Positions 1 through 8,549 of a DNA stretch of 61,706 nucleotides are shown here, in pieces. How positions within the stretch are numbered: the first letter of the stretch is position 1; the number at the start of each line of letters is the position of its first letter. Made by a program: the position numbers and the translations under genes. The notes beneath the pieces were generated by a model, which saw only the letters and a list, made by a program, of their open reading frames with translations, was not told where the DNA came from and searched no databases. This DNA comes from Gammaproteobacteria bacterium (lineage in GTDB: Bacteria > Pseudomonadota > Gammaproteobacteria > UBA1113), in NCBI GenBank assembly GCA_021773305.1, contig JAJFKH010000070.1, positions 1 through 61,706 on the forward strand, in the 5' to 3' direction.

Positions 1-700
1 GCTTGTAATATTGAGTGCAATGGCGGTATCTTCATTGCCGGTAGCCGCAGCGGATAATGAGAGGTTGGGTGCATCCGCTACTGCATCCACGGTGACGGGC
101 AATGCAATGACAGTATTGGCAGTATCCCCACCGGTGGTTTCGGTACTCGTTGCAGTGACGGTGAGGTTGAGATCGACATCGCTGTGGAGTACCGGGGTTA
201 TGGTGAGTCCCGCCAGTTGAGCCGGTGTGAGATCCCAAACGCCTGGAGCAGAGTTCGTCCCAGCGGAGAGGGTGGCACCGACGGGGACATTGGTAATTTG
301 AAGGCTTAAAGTTTCAGAACCATCGGTATCCACTAAGCTACTCGTAATATTGAGTGCAATGGCGGTATCTTCATTGCCGGTAGCCGCAGCGGATAATGAG
401 AGGTTGGGTGCATCCGCCACGGCGGTTACAGTAACAGGTAATGTAGTCATTGTGTTTGTAGAGGCACCGCCATTAGACTCAGTGCTGGTTGCTGAGACTG
501 TGACAACAAAATCAGCATCACTGTGTGCTGAAGGAGTCATGGTTAAACCAACGAGTTCAGCTTCGCTAAGATCCCATGTACCAGGTGCTGAATTTACTCC
601 TGCGGATAGGGTTGCCCCAATGGGGACATTGGTGACTTGGACAGTAAGGGTCTCAGAGCCATCTGTGTCAATAAGAGCACTTTGAATTGTCAGAGGAATG
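1..700. repeat. Tandem coding repeats, period about 339 bp
   Basis: The segment near 11-80 recurs almost unchanged near 350-419 and again, more diverged, near 689-750. The period of 339 bp equals 113 codons. These are in-frame domain repeats of adhesin A. The window ends inside the array. Confidence 0.85.
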
Positions 701-1407
701 ACTGCATCCTCATTTCCTGTTACCGGAAAGGTTGTGAGTGTAGGTGCTTCGGCGATGGTGTCGGGATTGGATCCCCCCGTACTTGAAGAATCGGCACCCA
801 AAATCCCTACAGTTTCCTCTTCAGTATCTGTATTACTTCCTGCTCGAGGCGTATTATTATCGTCAGGCTCAATGATAGCATTTGTCAGTGTAATATTGGC
901 ATTATTTACCACAAAACTTTCAAACACAAAGGAGCCGGGAGGTATCACATCTTGTCGAAGGGAATTATGAGTAAAAGCAAAAGTATTGTCGTCGTCATTA
1001 GAATCAAAGAAAAACTCTTGTCCACTACCGGTAATCGATGATTTTTCCGTAGTGGATAAATGTTCAATGATAAAACGACTATTCCCTACGCGAATAAATT
1101 CAGCATTGCCAGTGCCAATTTTAATGATAATATCATCAATTTGAAATTCTCCATGGGCTACAGCAGTACTGACGAATATAGTTGTAAAGGAAATTCCGAG
1201 AAAAGAAACGCTAGTGAGGAAAGAAACGTAAAGCCCACCTTCTTGAATATTACTTAGATTGCCGTATTTACCATCGGAGACGACACTGCCTTCTTGTTGA
1301 AGGGCAAAAACCTGCCGCTTAAGCTGATTTTGCAGCTTAATCTTATTCAGCTCCTCTTCATCTTCTGGGGAAACAGCTTCCGGTGCGCTCCAGATAAATG
1401 GCTTCAT
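1..1407 (-). CDS. Giant repeat adhesin A, N-terminal part (runs off left edge)
   Basis: The frame is open for 469 codons from an ATG at 1407 to the window edge, so the C-terminus is missing. The start (MKPFIWSAPEAVSPEDEEEL) has no signal peptide. About 225 unique residues follow, including an acidic, Asn/Asp/Thr-rich linker. Then come repeats of roughly 113 residues with the pattern NEDTAIALNIT, DTDGSETL, GATLSAG and WDLTPAQLAGL, typical of cadherin-like/VCBS-type domains in large bacterial surface proteins. Such proteins are normally exported by T1SS using a C-terminal signal, which lies outside the window. The gene is divergent from two T1SS cassettes, its likely exporters. I see no LapG-type di-alanine cleavage site near the N-terminus. 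Repeat DNA is visibly more GC-rich than the flanking genes. Family assignment is fairly sure; adhesion is inferred. Confidence 0.8.
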   Translation of the reverse strand, partial: MKPFIWSAPEAVSPEDEEELNKIKLQNQLKRQVFALQQEGSVVSDGKYGNLSNIQEGGLYVSFLTSVSFLGISFTTIFVSTAVAHGEFQIDDIIIKIGTGNAEFIRVGNSRFIIEHLSTTEKSSITGSGQEFFFDSNDDDNTFAFTHNSLRQDVIPPGSFVFESFVVNNANITLTNAIIEPDDNNTPRAGSNTDTEEETVGILGADSSSTGGSNPDTIAEAPTLTTFPVTGNEDAVIPLTIQSALIDTDGSETLTVQVTNVPIGATLSAGVNSAPGTWDLSEAELVGLTMTPSAHSDADFVVTVSATSTESNGGASTNTMTTLPVTVTAVADAPNLSLSAAATGNEDTAIALNITSSLVDTDGSETLSLQITNVPVGATLSAGTNSAPGVWDLTPAQLAGLTITPVLHSDVDLNLTVTATSTETTGGDTANTVIALPVTVDAVADAPNLSLSAAATGNEDTAIALNITS

Positions 1408-1614
1408 TATAGTTAGCCTATTTTAATTGTGTACACGATATAATTATAGGTGTGATAACTTAAATTATTCTTATGGTGGTATTATTTTATATGTAAGCAA
1501 AGAGCACTATTGTTGAAATTTTTTTAAGTATTATCCGGATAACATATTGTTTTTAATAAATTTAGTATAAACTTTTTATATGAACTATAATTAGGTAGAA
1601 ATTCATTTTAATTA
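1408..1614. promoter_or_regulatory. Divergent promoter region between adhesin A and the first T1SS operon
   Basis: This 207-bp, very AT-rich spacer must hold promoters for both directions. It contains a perfect 12-bp palindrome, TTATCCGGATAA, at 1531-1542, which could be an operator. TATAAT-like boxes occur in both directions, but I cannot pair them confidently with -35 boxes. Confidence 0.4.
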
Positions 1615-3276
1615 TTGGAAATTCAACCATTGAAAAATATCAACTTTTCTAATTTATTAGACGATATTAACATTCAATTAAATCGTTGGGGCGGAGATGC
1701 AAGTACATTTTTTGGCGTCATTATTGCTACGTTATTTATTAATCTTTTATCTCTTGCCTTGCCTATTACGTTAACTCAAATCTATGACAGAATAATCCCC
1801 AATCTGGCGTTAAATACGCTTTTTTTACTTACTGTAGGAGTATTTGTTGCGTTAATTATTGAAATGATTTTACGGTTTACCCGAGAGGTGATTAATCAAT
1901 GGGCCGATGCTAGATTAGAACATACTTTGTCTGTAGAGATGTATGGGAAGTTACTTAATGTTGATTTGACCAAGCATGATAAGCACACACCTAATAATTT
2001 TTTTGAAACCATGCAATCCATTGCTGCATACAAAAATTATTTTGGCAGCCACCTGGTAATTGTTTATATTGATTTGTCTTTTGTTGTTGTTTTTCTCTTT
2101 ATAATTTACTATATCGCAGGATTTTTATTTCTAGTCCCTTTGGTTGTCGTAGGTTTTTTTACCTTTTGCTTAAGGAAAGAAAATATTGCGTTACATGAGC
2201 CGCTTGTGAAAAAATACCAATCCAATGATAAACGCATGCGATTTTTGTCAAATATTTTTGAAAATATCCACACTTTAAAATCCATGGCTATGGAAAAGTT
2301 AATTGCTAGACGTTACGAAAGGTTGCTTAAAAACACATTGGAAGTAGAGTATGATTTAAATATTAAAAATTCTAAAACACAAATATATATTGCATTGGCA
2401 ACACATATTAGTATTGTTCTTGTTGTGATTTTCGGTGCTATGATGATAGTCAATAACACTTTAACAATTGGTAGTCTAGCAGCCTGTATTATTTTGGTAG
2501 GACGTATTATTCAACCGATCAGTCGGTTGGATCTACTTTGGAATAAAAATGTTAGCTTGAATATTTTAGCAGGTGGTATTGGAAAAATTAAAAGCCTTAC
2601 AACCCAGCACGATGATGTTGCTATCGAACCTACAGGCAGTGATTTATCTTGTAAAAATTTGACATTAAAAAGTAAAGTTGGCAATCATGTGATTATTAAT
2701 AATCTACATTTTGATATTAAACAAGGTGAATTAGTAGGGCTGCAAGATGCCAATGATAGTGGGGTAATCACAGCATTATTTTTGTCTTTTTTGCAGATGT
2801 ATCCTATTGCTGAAGGGCAGCTCTTTTTGGATGGTCAAGATATTCGTCGCTACGATTCTTCAGATTTATCTCAATTTATTTCCTACATTCCATCTCAAGC
2901 AGCTATATTTAAGGGTAGCGTTATTGAGAATATGGCTATGTTTGAGCCATCGAAGTATGATGATGTAATTGATATTTCAAAGAAAATTGGCTTGCACTCG
3001 GTGATGACTCGACTACCAGCAGGGTATGATACTGTCTTAGGTGAGAGTGTGACAAATATTTTGTCACGAGGAATAGAGCAACGGATTGCGATTGTTCGGT
3101 ATCTTTCAAGGGGAGCTAAGGTTATCTTATTTGATAATGCTGATAATTCTCTTGATTCTGATGCAAGAAGGCAATTGGTTGAGTATTTGAAGACATTGAA
3201 AGATAAAGTGACGGTACTTATCCATTCAGATTGTTCTGATATGATATCGATTGTTAATCGTACGATTGAATTATAG
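1615..3276 (+). CDS. T1SS ABC subunit without peptidase-like domain, degenerate NBD (RtxE-like, cassette 1)
   Basis: Inner-membrane half-transporter of 553 residues. Transmembrane segments lie in about residues 30-310, including the exporter-typical LALPITLTQIYDRIIPN, followed by a nucleotide-binding domain. That domain is degenerate: the Walker A lysine is replaced near residue 384 (SGVIT instead of SGKST), the signature reads ILSRGIEQR, and the glutamate after Walker B is Asn (VILFDNAD, about 508). Hydrolysis by this subunit alone is unlikely, so it probably forms a heterodimer with the next gene, as RtxB and RtxE do in MARTX secretion. The only available start is a TTG without a clear ribosome-binding site, so the N-terminus is uncertain. 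A full paralogue lies at 6878-8548. Confidence 0.85.
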   Translation: MEIQPLKNINFSNLLDDINIQLNRWGGDASTFFGVIIATLFINLLSLALPITLTQIYDRIIPNLALNTLFLLTVGVFVALIIEMILRFTREVINQWADARLEHTLSVEMYGKLLNVDLTKHDKHTPNNFFETMQSIAAYKNYFGSHLVIVYIDLSFVVVFLFIIYYIAGFLFLVPLVVVGFFTFCLRKENIALHEPLVKKYQSNDKRMRFLSNIFENIHTLKSMAMEKLIARRYERLLKNTLEVEYDLNIKNSKTQIYIALATHISIVLVVIFGAMMIVNNTLTIGSLAACIILVGRIIQPISRLDLLWNKNVSLNILAGGIGKIKSLTTQHDDVAIEPTGSDLSCKNLTLKSKVGNHVIINNLHFDIKQGELVGLQDANDSGVITALFLSFLQMYPIAEGQLFLDGQDIRRYDSSDLSQFISYIPSQAAIFKGSVIENMAMFEPSKYDDVIDISKKIGLHSVMTRLPAGYDTVLGESVTNILSRGIEQRIAIVRYLSRGAKVILFDNADNSLDSDARRQLVEYLKTLKDKVTVLIHSDCSDMISIVNRTIEL

Positions 3277-3300
3277 TGATTGGTTGAATTTAGGAAGGCT

Positions 3301-5415
3301 ATGTTTATAAGCGAAGCAGACAGAGATGCAGTGATGGAGGAAGTTTTTGACGAGTCTCCCTTGTCAAATTGCTTAGTTCCTCTATTGCAAGCGTTAAATT
3401 GGCGAGGAACTGCTCGCCAGTTGGCTGAGGTAATGCCTTACTATTGTTACGAATTTACAATTTTTTCCTTTCAAAAAATCATGGATAGATTGCACTATCA
3501 GAGTAACAAACTGAAAAATATGGAAATGAGCCATATTGACACAAGACTTTTGCCTTGCTTATTTATTTCTGATGAAGGATTTGTGTGCGTTATAAAAGAA
3601 ATAGGTAATAAATGTGTGACTGTATATAATGGTGAGACTCAACAAGATGAGCAATTATATAATATCAACCAAAAAGGTACCGTATATCTTTATAATTTTA
3701 AAAAAGAAGAAGATATTGCTGAAGAAACCATTGCTCACCATATTTGGCATGAACATAAAGGATTGATCCAAAATATATTTTTTACAGGTTTTATGTTAAA
3801 TTTATTATATTTATCCATACCTCTTTTTATTATGGGTGTTTATGATGCTTTCATCACAACCCAATCCTATCCGGTATTAGGTAGCTTTGCTGTTGGTATG
3901 GGCATGGCTGTTATTTTTATTTATTTGATGTTATATGTACGATCAAAAGTGATTGCCTATGTGACCGTTCATATTGATTCGGCAGTGATGTCAAATATTT
4001 TCATTAAATTATTAAATCTTCCTCCTGCTTCCATTGAAACAGCTGCGGTAAGCTCTCAAGTCGCTCAAATGAAAAATTTTGACTTAATTTATACTTTTTT
4101 AAGTAGTCGATTAGTGGGGTTGCTTTTAGAACTTCCATTCATTCTAATCCTTTTGTTTGTAATTGGTTTTTTAGGGGGATATTTAGTTCTGATCCCATCG
4201 TTCATGATAGTGGCTTATATAATATTGTTACTGGCGACTTTGAAAAAAATACGAAAATTTGTTAAAGAAATGGGAGCATTAAATTCTGAAAAACAAGATT
4301 TTATTATTGAGTCATTGAGTCATTTTGAACATATTCGATATTGTTCTGCGGTTAATAAATGGTGTGATAAGTTTAGAGATATTTCTGCTGAATCTTCTTT
4401 AGCATCATTTAAATTGAATTTACTTGTAGGAATTGTTGGCATTATCTCTGATTTTATTATGATTACCTCAGGTGTGTTAATTATTTATTACGGTGTGTCT
4501 ATGGCGACAACTGGTCTTCTGAGTATGGGGGCATTAATTGCAATTTTTATTCTTATATGGAGAACACTAGCTCCATTACGGGCTATTGCATCATCCGTTA
4601 TAACCTTTGAGCAGTTGCAAAATTGTATAGCACAGATTGGACGATTAATGTCACTAAATACAGAGACAAGTAACATTCCCAAAACAGGTATTTTTGAGTA
4701 TGAAAATGCTCATATAAAAGTTGAAAATATTACTATGCGTTACCAATATAATTTACCAGCTGTGCTGCAAAATATTAATCTTGAGATTAAAGAGGGAGAC
4801 ATTTTAGCTGTTGTTGGCCCCAATGGTTCAGGGAAATCGACTTTGTTAAAATTGTTGCTTGGCCTTTATCGCCCATTAGTAGGATCTATCTATATTGATG
4901 AGATGGATATTCGTCAGGTTGATCCTTTTGAATTAAGAGAAGCTATATCCTATGTGCCTCAATATGATACTTTGTTTTACGGAACGATTTTACAAAACTT
5001 TCGTTTGGTTGACCCTGTTGCATCTATTGATGATATACATGCCGCAGCAAAATTAGCAGATGTCTATGATGATGTGATGACCTTGACAGATGGTTTTGAT
5101 ACCTTTTTAGATGATTATATCATTAGCTGCTTTCCCTATGAATTTAAACGTAAAATATGTTTGGCACGAGTATTACTTAAGCACTCAAAAATCCTAATCA
5201 TCGATGAAGGGCAACTGGATATGAGCGAGGCGTATTACAAGAATTTTTGTAAAATCATAAAAACACTTAGCAAAGACAGGGTGATTATTTTCACAACCCA
5301 CAATCCCAAAAAACTGGATTTGGCTACAAAGGTTTTGTATCTTGATCATGGTAAACAGAAATCATTTGGTAAGAAAGATGATTTAATCTCCACAGTGTAT
5401 GAGAAACTAAAATGA
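3301..5415 (+). CDS. T1SS ABC exporter with C39-like N-domain (RtxB/LapB-like, cassette 1)
   Basis: Inner-membrane ABC exporter of 704 residues from the ATG at 3301, chosen because AGGAAGG lies just upstream; an in-frame TTG at 3280 has no such support. Residues 1-130 resemble the peptidase-C39-like domain of LapB/HlyB proteins without an obvious catalytic motif. Transmembrane segments follow, then an NBD with intact Walker A (GPNGSGKS, about 506-513) and Walker B with glutamate (ILIIDEG). The ABC signature is replaced by FPYEFKRK. Combined with its partner, only one composite ATP site keeps a proper Walker A. It begins 24 bases after the preceding gene and overlaps the next by four bases, so the three are one operon. 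Likely cargo is the divergent adhesin. Confidence 0.88.
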   Translation: MFISEADRDAVMEEVFDESPLSNCLVPLLQALNWRGTARQLAEVMPYYCYEFTIFSFQKIMDRLHYQSNKLKNMEMSHIDTRLLPCLFISDEGFVCVIKEIGNKCVTVYNGETQQDEQLYNINQKGTVYLYNFKKEEDIAEETIAHHIWHEHKGLIQNIFFTGFMLNLLYLSIPLFIMGVYDAFITTQSYPVLGSFAVGMGMAVIFIYLMLYVRSKVIAYVTVHIDSAVMSNIFIKLLNLPPASIETAAVSSQVAQMKNFDLIYTFLSSRLVGLLLELPFILILLFVIGFLGGYLVLIPSFMIVAYIILLLATLKKIRKFVKEMGALNSEKQDFIIESLSHFEHIRYCSAVNKWCDKFRDISAESSLASFKLNLLVGIVGIISDFIMITSGVLIIYYGVSMATTGLLSMGALIAIFILIWRTLAPLRAIASSVITFEQLQNCIAQIGRLMSLNTETSNIPKTGIFEYENAHIKVENITMRYQYNLPAVLQNINLEIKEGDILAVVGPNGSGKSTLLKLLLGLYRPLVGSIYIDEMDIRQVDPFELREAISYVPQYDTLFYGTILQNFRLVDPVASIDDIHAAAKLADVYDDVMTLTDGFDTFLDDYIISCFPYEFKRKICLARVLLKHSKILIIDEGQLDMSEAYYKNFCKIIKTLSKDRVIIFTTHNPKKLDLATKVLYLDHGKQKSFGKKDDLISTVYEKLK

Positions 5416-6788
5416 ACAGAGACAATGCTTCTAAGAAGCAATTACATCGACAACGACAGTATTTGCCCAAGAAAATAATTCTTGAAGAAACTCGACGCTT
5501 GCCTCTTATGTTATCTATTATTGCAATTAATGTTTCTTTAGTTCTTGCGTTTATTATCTGGGCTAGTTTAACTAAAATTGATGAGTCTGCTGTGACCTAT
5601 GGGCAAATTGTGCCTATGTCAAATACAGGCATGGTACAGCATCTTGAGGGTGGTATTATTACAAAAATTTTAGTTGAAAATTTAAATGATGTAACAGAGG
5701 GGCAACACCTTCTTACCATTGATTCAACTAAGGCCCTGGCTGAATTGGAAATTATGCAAAGTCGTGAAATGTCACTATTGTTGGATATTGAACGGCTTAA
5801 GACTATCGTATTGAACCGAAAAGCTGATCCCAACGAATGGGGAAAAATCATTGTTGATTCAAAATACAATGATGTTAACAATATTGGTCAAATAAAAAAA
5901 GCGTTACAAGAGGAAATGGATTTTGTTCAAATCCAACAAAAAACATTGCAAGATCAAGTTGCAGTTTTGAAGTCGGGAATTAAGAAAAAGGAAGAAGAAT
6001 TACAGCAAGTTAAAAAACAACAGTTCAATATAAAAGAAAACACAAAGTTATTAATTCAAGAAAAAGACATGTATGATTCTTTTGGTCGGCATGGGCCGGT
6101 TCCCCAACGAGATTATTTAGAAGTTCAGCGAGAGATTAATAAATCTGAAGGGGATTTAACACGATTGTTGAGCCAGGAACAGCAATTTTCAGAAGCACTT
6201 TTAGAAGCGAAAAATAAACTTAAAGAGTTACGTTCTAATACGTATAAAGAAGCTATGGAAAAAATTGATACTAAACGAACGGAGCTTGAACAAGTGAGGT
6301 ATTCTATTGAAAAGTCTCAAGATCAAGTTCGTCGCTTGAAAGTAACAGCGCCTATAGCTGGTACTATTCAAGGGCTAAAAGTGAATGTGGGAAGCGTACT
6401 GCAACCTGGAGAACTTATTATGTCCGTTGTACCCAAGCAAGTGAAATTGCTTGTCAGAACCAGGATTAAACCAAGAGACGTGGGGCATATTAAATTGGGT
6501 GATCCGGCTAAAATTAAAATAAATTCTTATGATTATTCTCGCTATGGGTCTGTCGATGGAACATTAGTCGGAGTTTCAGCGACAACATTCCTTGATAGTC
6601 AGAGCAATCCTTACTACGAAGGGGACATTAGCTTAGACAAAGAATATCTTGAGTATCAGGGGGTTAAACTTCCGTTGTTGTCCGGTATGACGGTTCAGGC
6701 TGATATTATTACTGATGAAAAATCACTCATTTCTTACCTACTTAAACCGATATATGTTTTGGCCACAACATCTTTCCAAGAACGCTAA
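5412..6788 (+). CDS. T1SS membrane fusion (HlyD-type) adaptor, cassette 1
   Basis: Periplasmic adaptor of 458 residues linking the ABC subunits to an outer-membrane TolC channel. One transmembrane helix lies at about 30-52. A lipoyl-like half with HLEGGIITKI and EGQHLLTIDS follows, then an alpha-hairpin coiled coil at about 120-310, the second lipoyl half (VTAPIAGTIQGL), and a beta-barrel region ending in YLLKPIYVL. Length and order match ordinary HlyD/RtxD proteins. Its ATG overlaps the TGA of the preceding gene. No TolC gene is in this operon; the one at 24433 could serve it, or one elsewhere. Confidence 0.92.
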   Translation: MNRDNASKKQLHRQRQYLPKKIILEETRRLPLMLSIIAINVSLVLAFIIWASLTKIDESAVTYGQIVPMSNTGMVQHLEGGIITKILVENLNDVTEGQHLLTIDSTKALAELEIMQSREMSLLLDIERLKTIVLNRKADPNEWGKIIVDSKYNDVNNIGQIKKALQEEMDFVQIQQKTLQDQVAVLKSGIKKKEEELQQVKKQQFNIKENTKLLIQEKDMYDSFGRHGPVPQRDYLEVQREINKSEGDLTRLLSQEQQFSEALLEAKNKLKELRSNTYKEAMEKIDTKRTELEQVRYSIEKSQDQVRRLKVTAPIAGTIQGLKVNVGSVLQPGELIMSVVPKQVKLLVRTRIKPRDVGHIKLGDPAKIKINSYDYSRYGSVDGTLVGVSATTFLDSQSNPYYEGDISLDKEYLEYQGVKLPLLSGMTVQADIITDEKSLISYLLKPIYVLATTSFQER

Positions 6789-6851
6789 CGCCTAAAGTTT
6801 TCTTTATTAAAGACGATATACTTGTGATGGCGTATGACTAGAAACGTTTTT

Positions 6852-6861
6852 AGTATATACT
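6852..6861. promoter_or_regulatory. AGTATATACT palindrome upstream of cassette 2
   Basis: A 10-bp perfect palindrome sits 16 bases upstream of the ATG at 6878 in the 89-bp spacer between the two T1SS cassettes. The same decamer is the core of two repeats near 57366 and 57580. It could be part of a -10 element or a regulator site; chance in AT-rich DNA is also possible. Confidence 0.25.
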
Positions 6862-6877
6862 TTGTCTAGTTATTTAC

Positions 6878-8548
6878 ATGAAGTATGGATACGATGACAT
6901 GGATGTGGCGACAGGAAGAGGAAGCGTTTTTGCCTGGTTGAAGCAACCGAATGTTTGTGTTGGGCTAATTTTATCCACTTTTTTTATTAATCTTTTATCC
7001 CTTGCCTTTCCGCTAGTATTTCTTCAAGTCTATGATCGAATTATTCCCAACCAGGCATATTCTACCTTAATACTGCTTGTTGTAGGTGTCGTGGTGGCTA
7101 TGATTTTTGAAAACCTATTGCGCACGGCCAGAGGTTTCATTAATGCTTGGATGGATGCTCGCTTTGAGTATCAACTCAATAGTAAAACATTCCACCATAT
7201 TATGCACTCCCAAGAAAAAGATTATCAAAAATTGGGTTCTGGGGTGCATCTTGAACAGTTAAATTCATTGTCTGCTCTAAAAGATATGTATGGAGGCCAA
7301 GCAGTTACCACATTATTGGATTTGCCTTTTTTGCTTATTTACTTAGGGCTTATTGGATACCTTGGTGGGTGGTTAGTGCTGATCCCTCTCAGTGTATTTT
7401 CTATGGCGTTAGCATTTGCTTATTTGAACGGTTTGGCATTAAAGGAAACGTTGGAGAAACGGCGTACGATCGATGGTTATCGAATGAATTTTGTCTTTGA
7501 GGTCTTAAAAGGGTTGCATACGGTAAAGACTATGGCCATGGAATGCTTTATGGTGCGGCGCTATGAACGTTTACAGCAGTCTTCTGTGGATAAAGATTAT
7601 ACGATTTGCATGTTAACCAACAAAGGCCAGTCGCTGACTTCTTTTTTTAGCCAATTAAGTATGGTACTTATTGTTGTCGCTGGGAGTTTACAAATTATTG
7701 CTGGTGAGATGACCATGGGAGTTGTGGCTGCCTGCACACTATTAACCAGTCGAGCTTTGCAGCCACTTGGGCAGCTCACAGGCTTATGGAAGCGTTTGCA
7801 GTCTGTTCAATTTGCTCAGAAAAAACTGAAAAATATCTTTTCATTACAGTTAGAAAGAGATAATGGAATGCTTTCAGCAGAGGTTATCCAAGGAAATATT
7901 GCTTTTCAGAATGCAACTTATTTTCGTGAGGATAAGCCATTATTCCAAGAAATTGATTTGTCTATCAATGCTAAAGAAATGGTGGTTTTGACGGGCGAAA
8001 ATCTTAGTGGTAAATCGACGTTACTCAAGCTTCTGGCTCGTAGTGATCAACTTGAACAAGGGCATATTTTGGTTGATGGTGTTGATGTCAATGAATTTGA
8101 ATTACAATCTTTGCGTGAAAAAATCGCATACATACCCCATGATCCTGCTATATTTAACGGCACTATATTAGAAAACATTACAAATTTTTCAACGCAGCCT
8201 CTTTATGATGATGTTGAGACTTTAGCTGTTTTTTTGCAGATTAGTGACATTGTTTCTCAATTACCTAATGGCTATGATACTTTGCTTGATCAACAAAGCA
8301 CTTGTCGATATACCTTAGGTTTTTTGCAACGGATTGCCATTGCTAGGGCATTATTGCATGAACCTCAGGTTATTTTGTTTGATGAAGTTGAGCTAGGTGT
8401 TGATACTGAAACGATGTCAGCATTGGTGGAAATTATTCATCGATTAAAAGGTAGCTACACATTATTGATGGCTAGTGATAACGCTAAATTTTTGCAAATG
8501 GCAGATTCTGTTTATCACTTGAAATCTGGCAAGTTGAGGAAACGATAA
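6878..8548 (+). CDS. T1SS ABC subunit without peptidase-like domain (RtxE-like, cassette 2)
   Basis: Half-transporter of 556 residues, a paralogue of the gene at 1615, with the same transmembrane start (LAFPLVFLQVYDRIIPN). Here Walker A is intact (GENLSGKS, about 373-380) and Walker B keeps glutamate (VILFDEVE). The signature is altered to YTLGFLQR, and the switch histidine seems lost (LLMASDNA where THR-like residues are expected). It therefore probably works as a heterodimer with the following gene. An alternative start at 6899 is possible because no good ribosome-binding site precedes 6878. The two cassettes likely arose by tandem duplication and then diverged. Confidence 0.86.
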   Translation: MKYGYDDMDVATGRGSVFAWLKQPNVCVGLILSTFFINLLSLAFPLVFLQVYDRIIPNQAYSTLILLVVGVVVAMIFENLLRTARGFINAWMDARFEYQLNSKTFHHIMHSQEKDYQKLGSGVHLEQLNSLSALKDMYGGQAVTTLLDLPFLLIYLGLIGYLGGWLVLIPLSVFSMALAFAYLNGLALKETLEKRRTIDGYRMNFVFEVLKGLHTVKTMAMECFMVRRYERLQQSSVDKDYTICMLTNKGQSLTSFFSQLSMVLIVVAGSLQIIAGEMTMGVVAACTLLTSRALQPLGQLTGLWKRLQSVQFAQKKLKNIFSLQLERDNGMLSAEVIQGNIAFQNATYFREDKPLFQEIDLSINAKEMVVLTGENLSGKSTLLKLLARSDQLEQGHILVDGVDVNEFELQSLREKIAYIPHDPAIFNGTILENITNFSTQPLYDDVETLAVFLQISDIVSQLPNGYDTLLDQQSTCRYTLGFLQRIAIARALLHEPQVILFDEVELGVDTETMSALVEIIHRLKGSYTLLMASDNAKFLQMADSVYHLKSGKLRKR

Positions 8549-8549
8549 T

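Noticed and set aside
11-685. Plus-strand open frames starting MSAMAVSSLPVAAAD, occurring twice
   Set aside because: Antisense shadows of adhesin A repeats; the minus frame is continuous and has the known domain pattern.
1-1407. LapA-type N-terminal retention module with LapG site in adhesin A
   Set aside because: No di-alanine cleavage motif or typical retention domain pattern seen in the first 225 residues.
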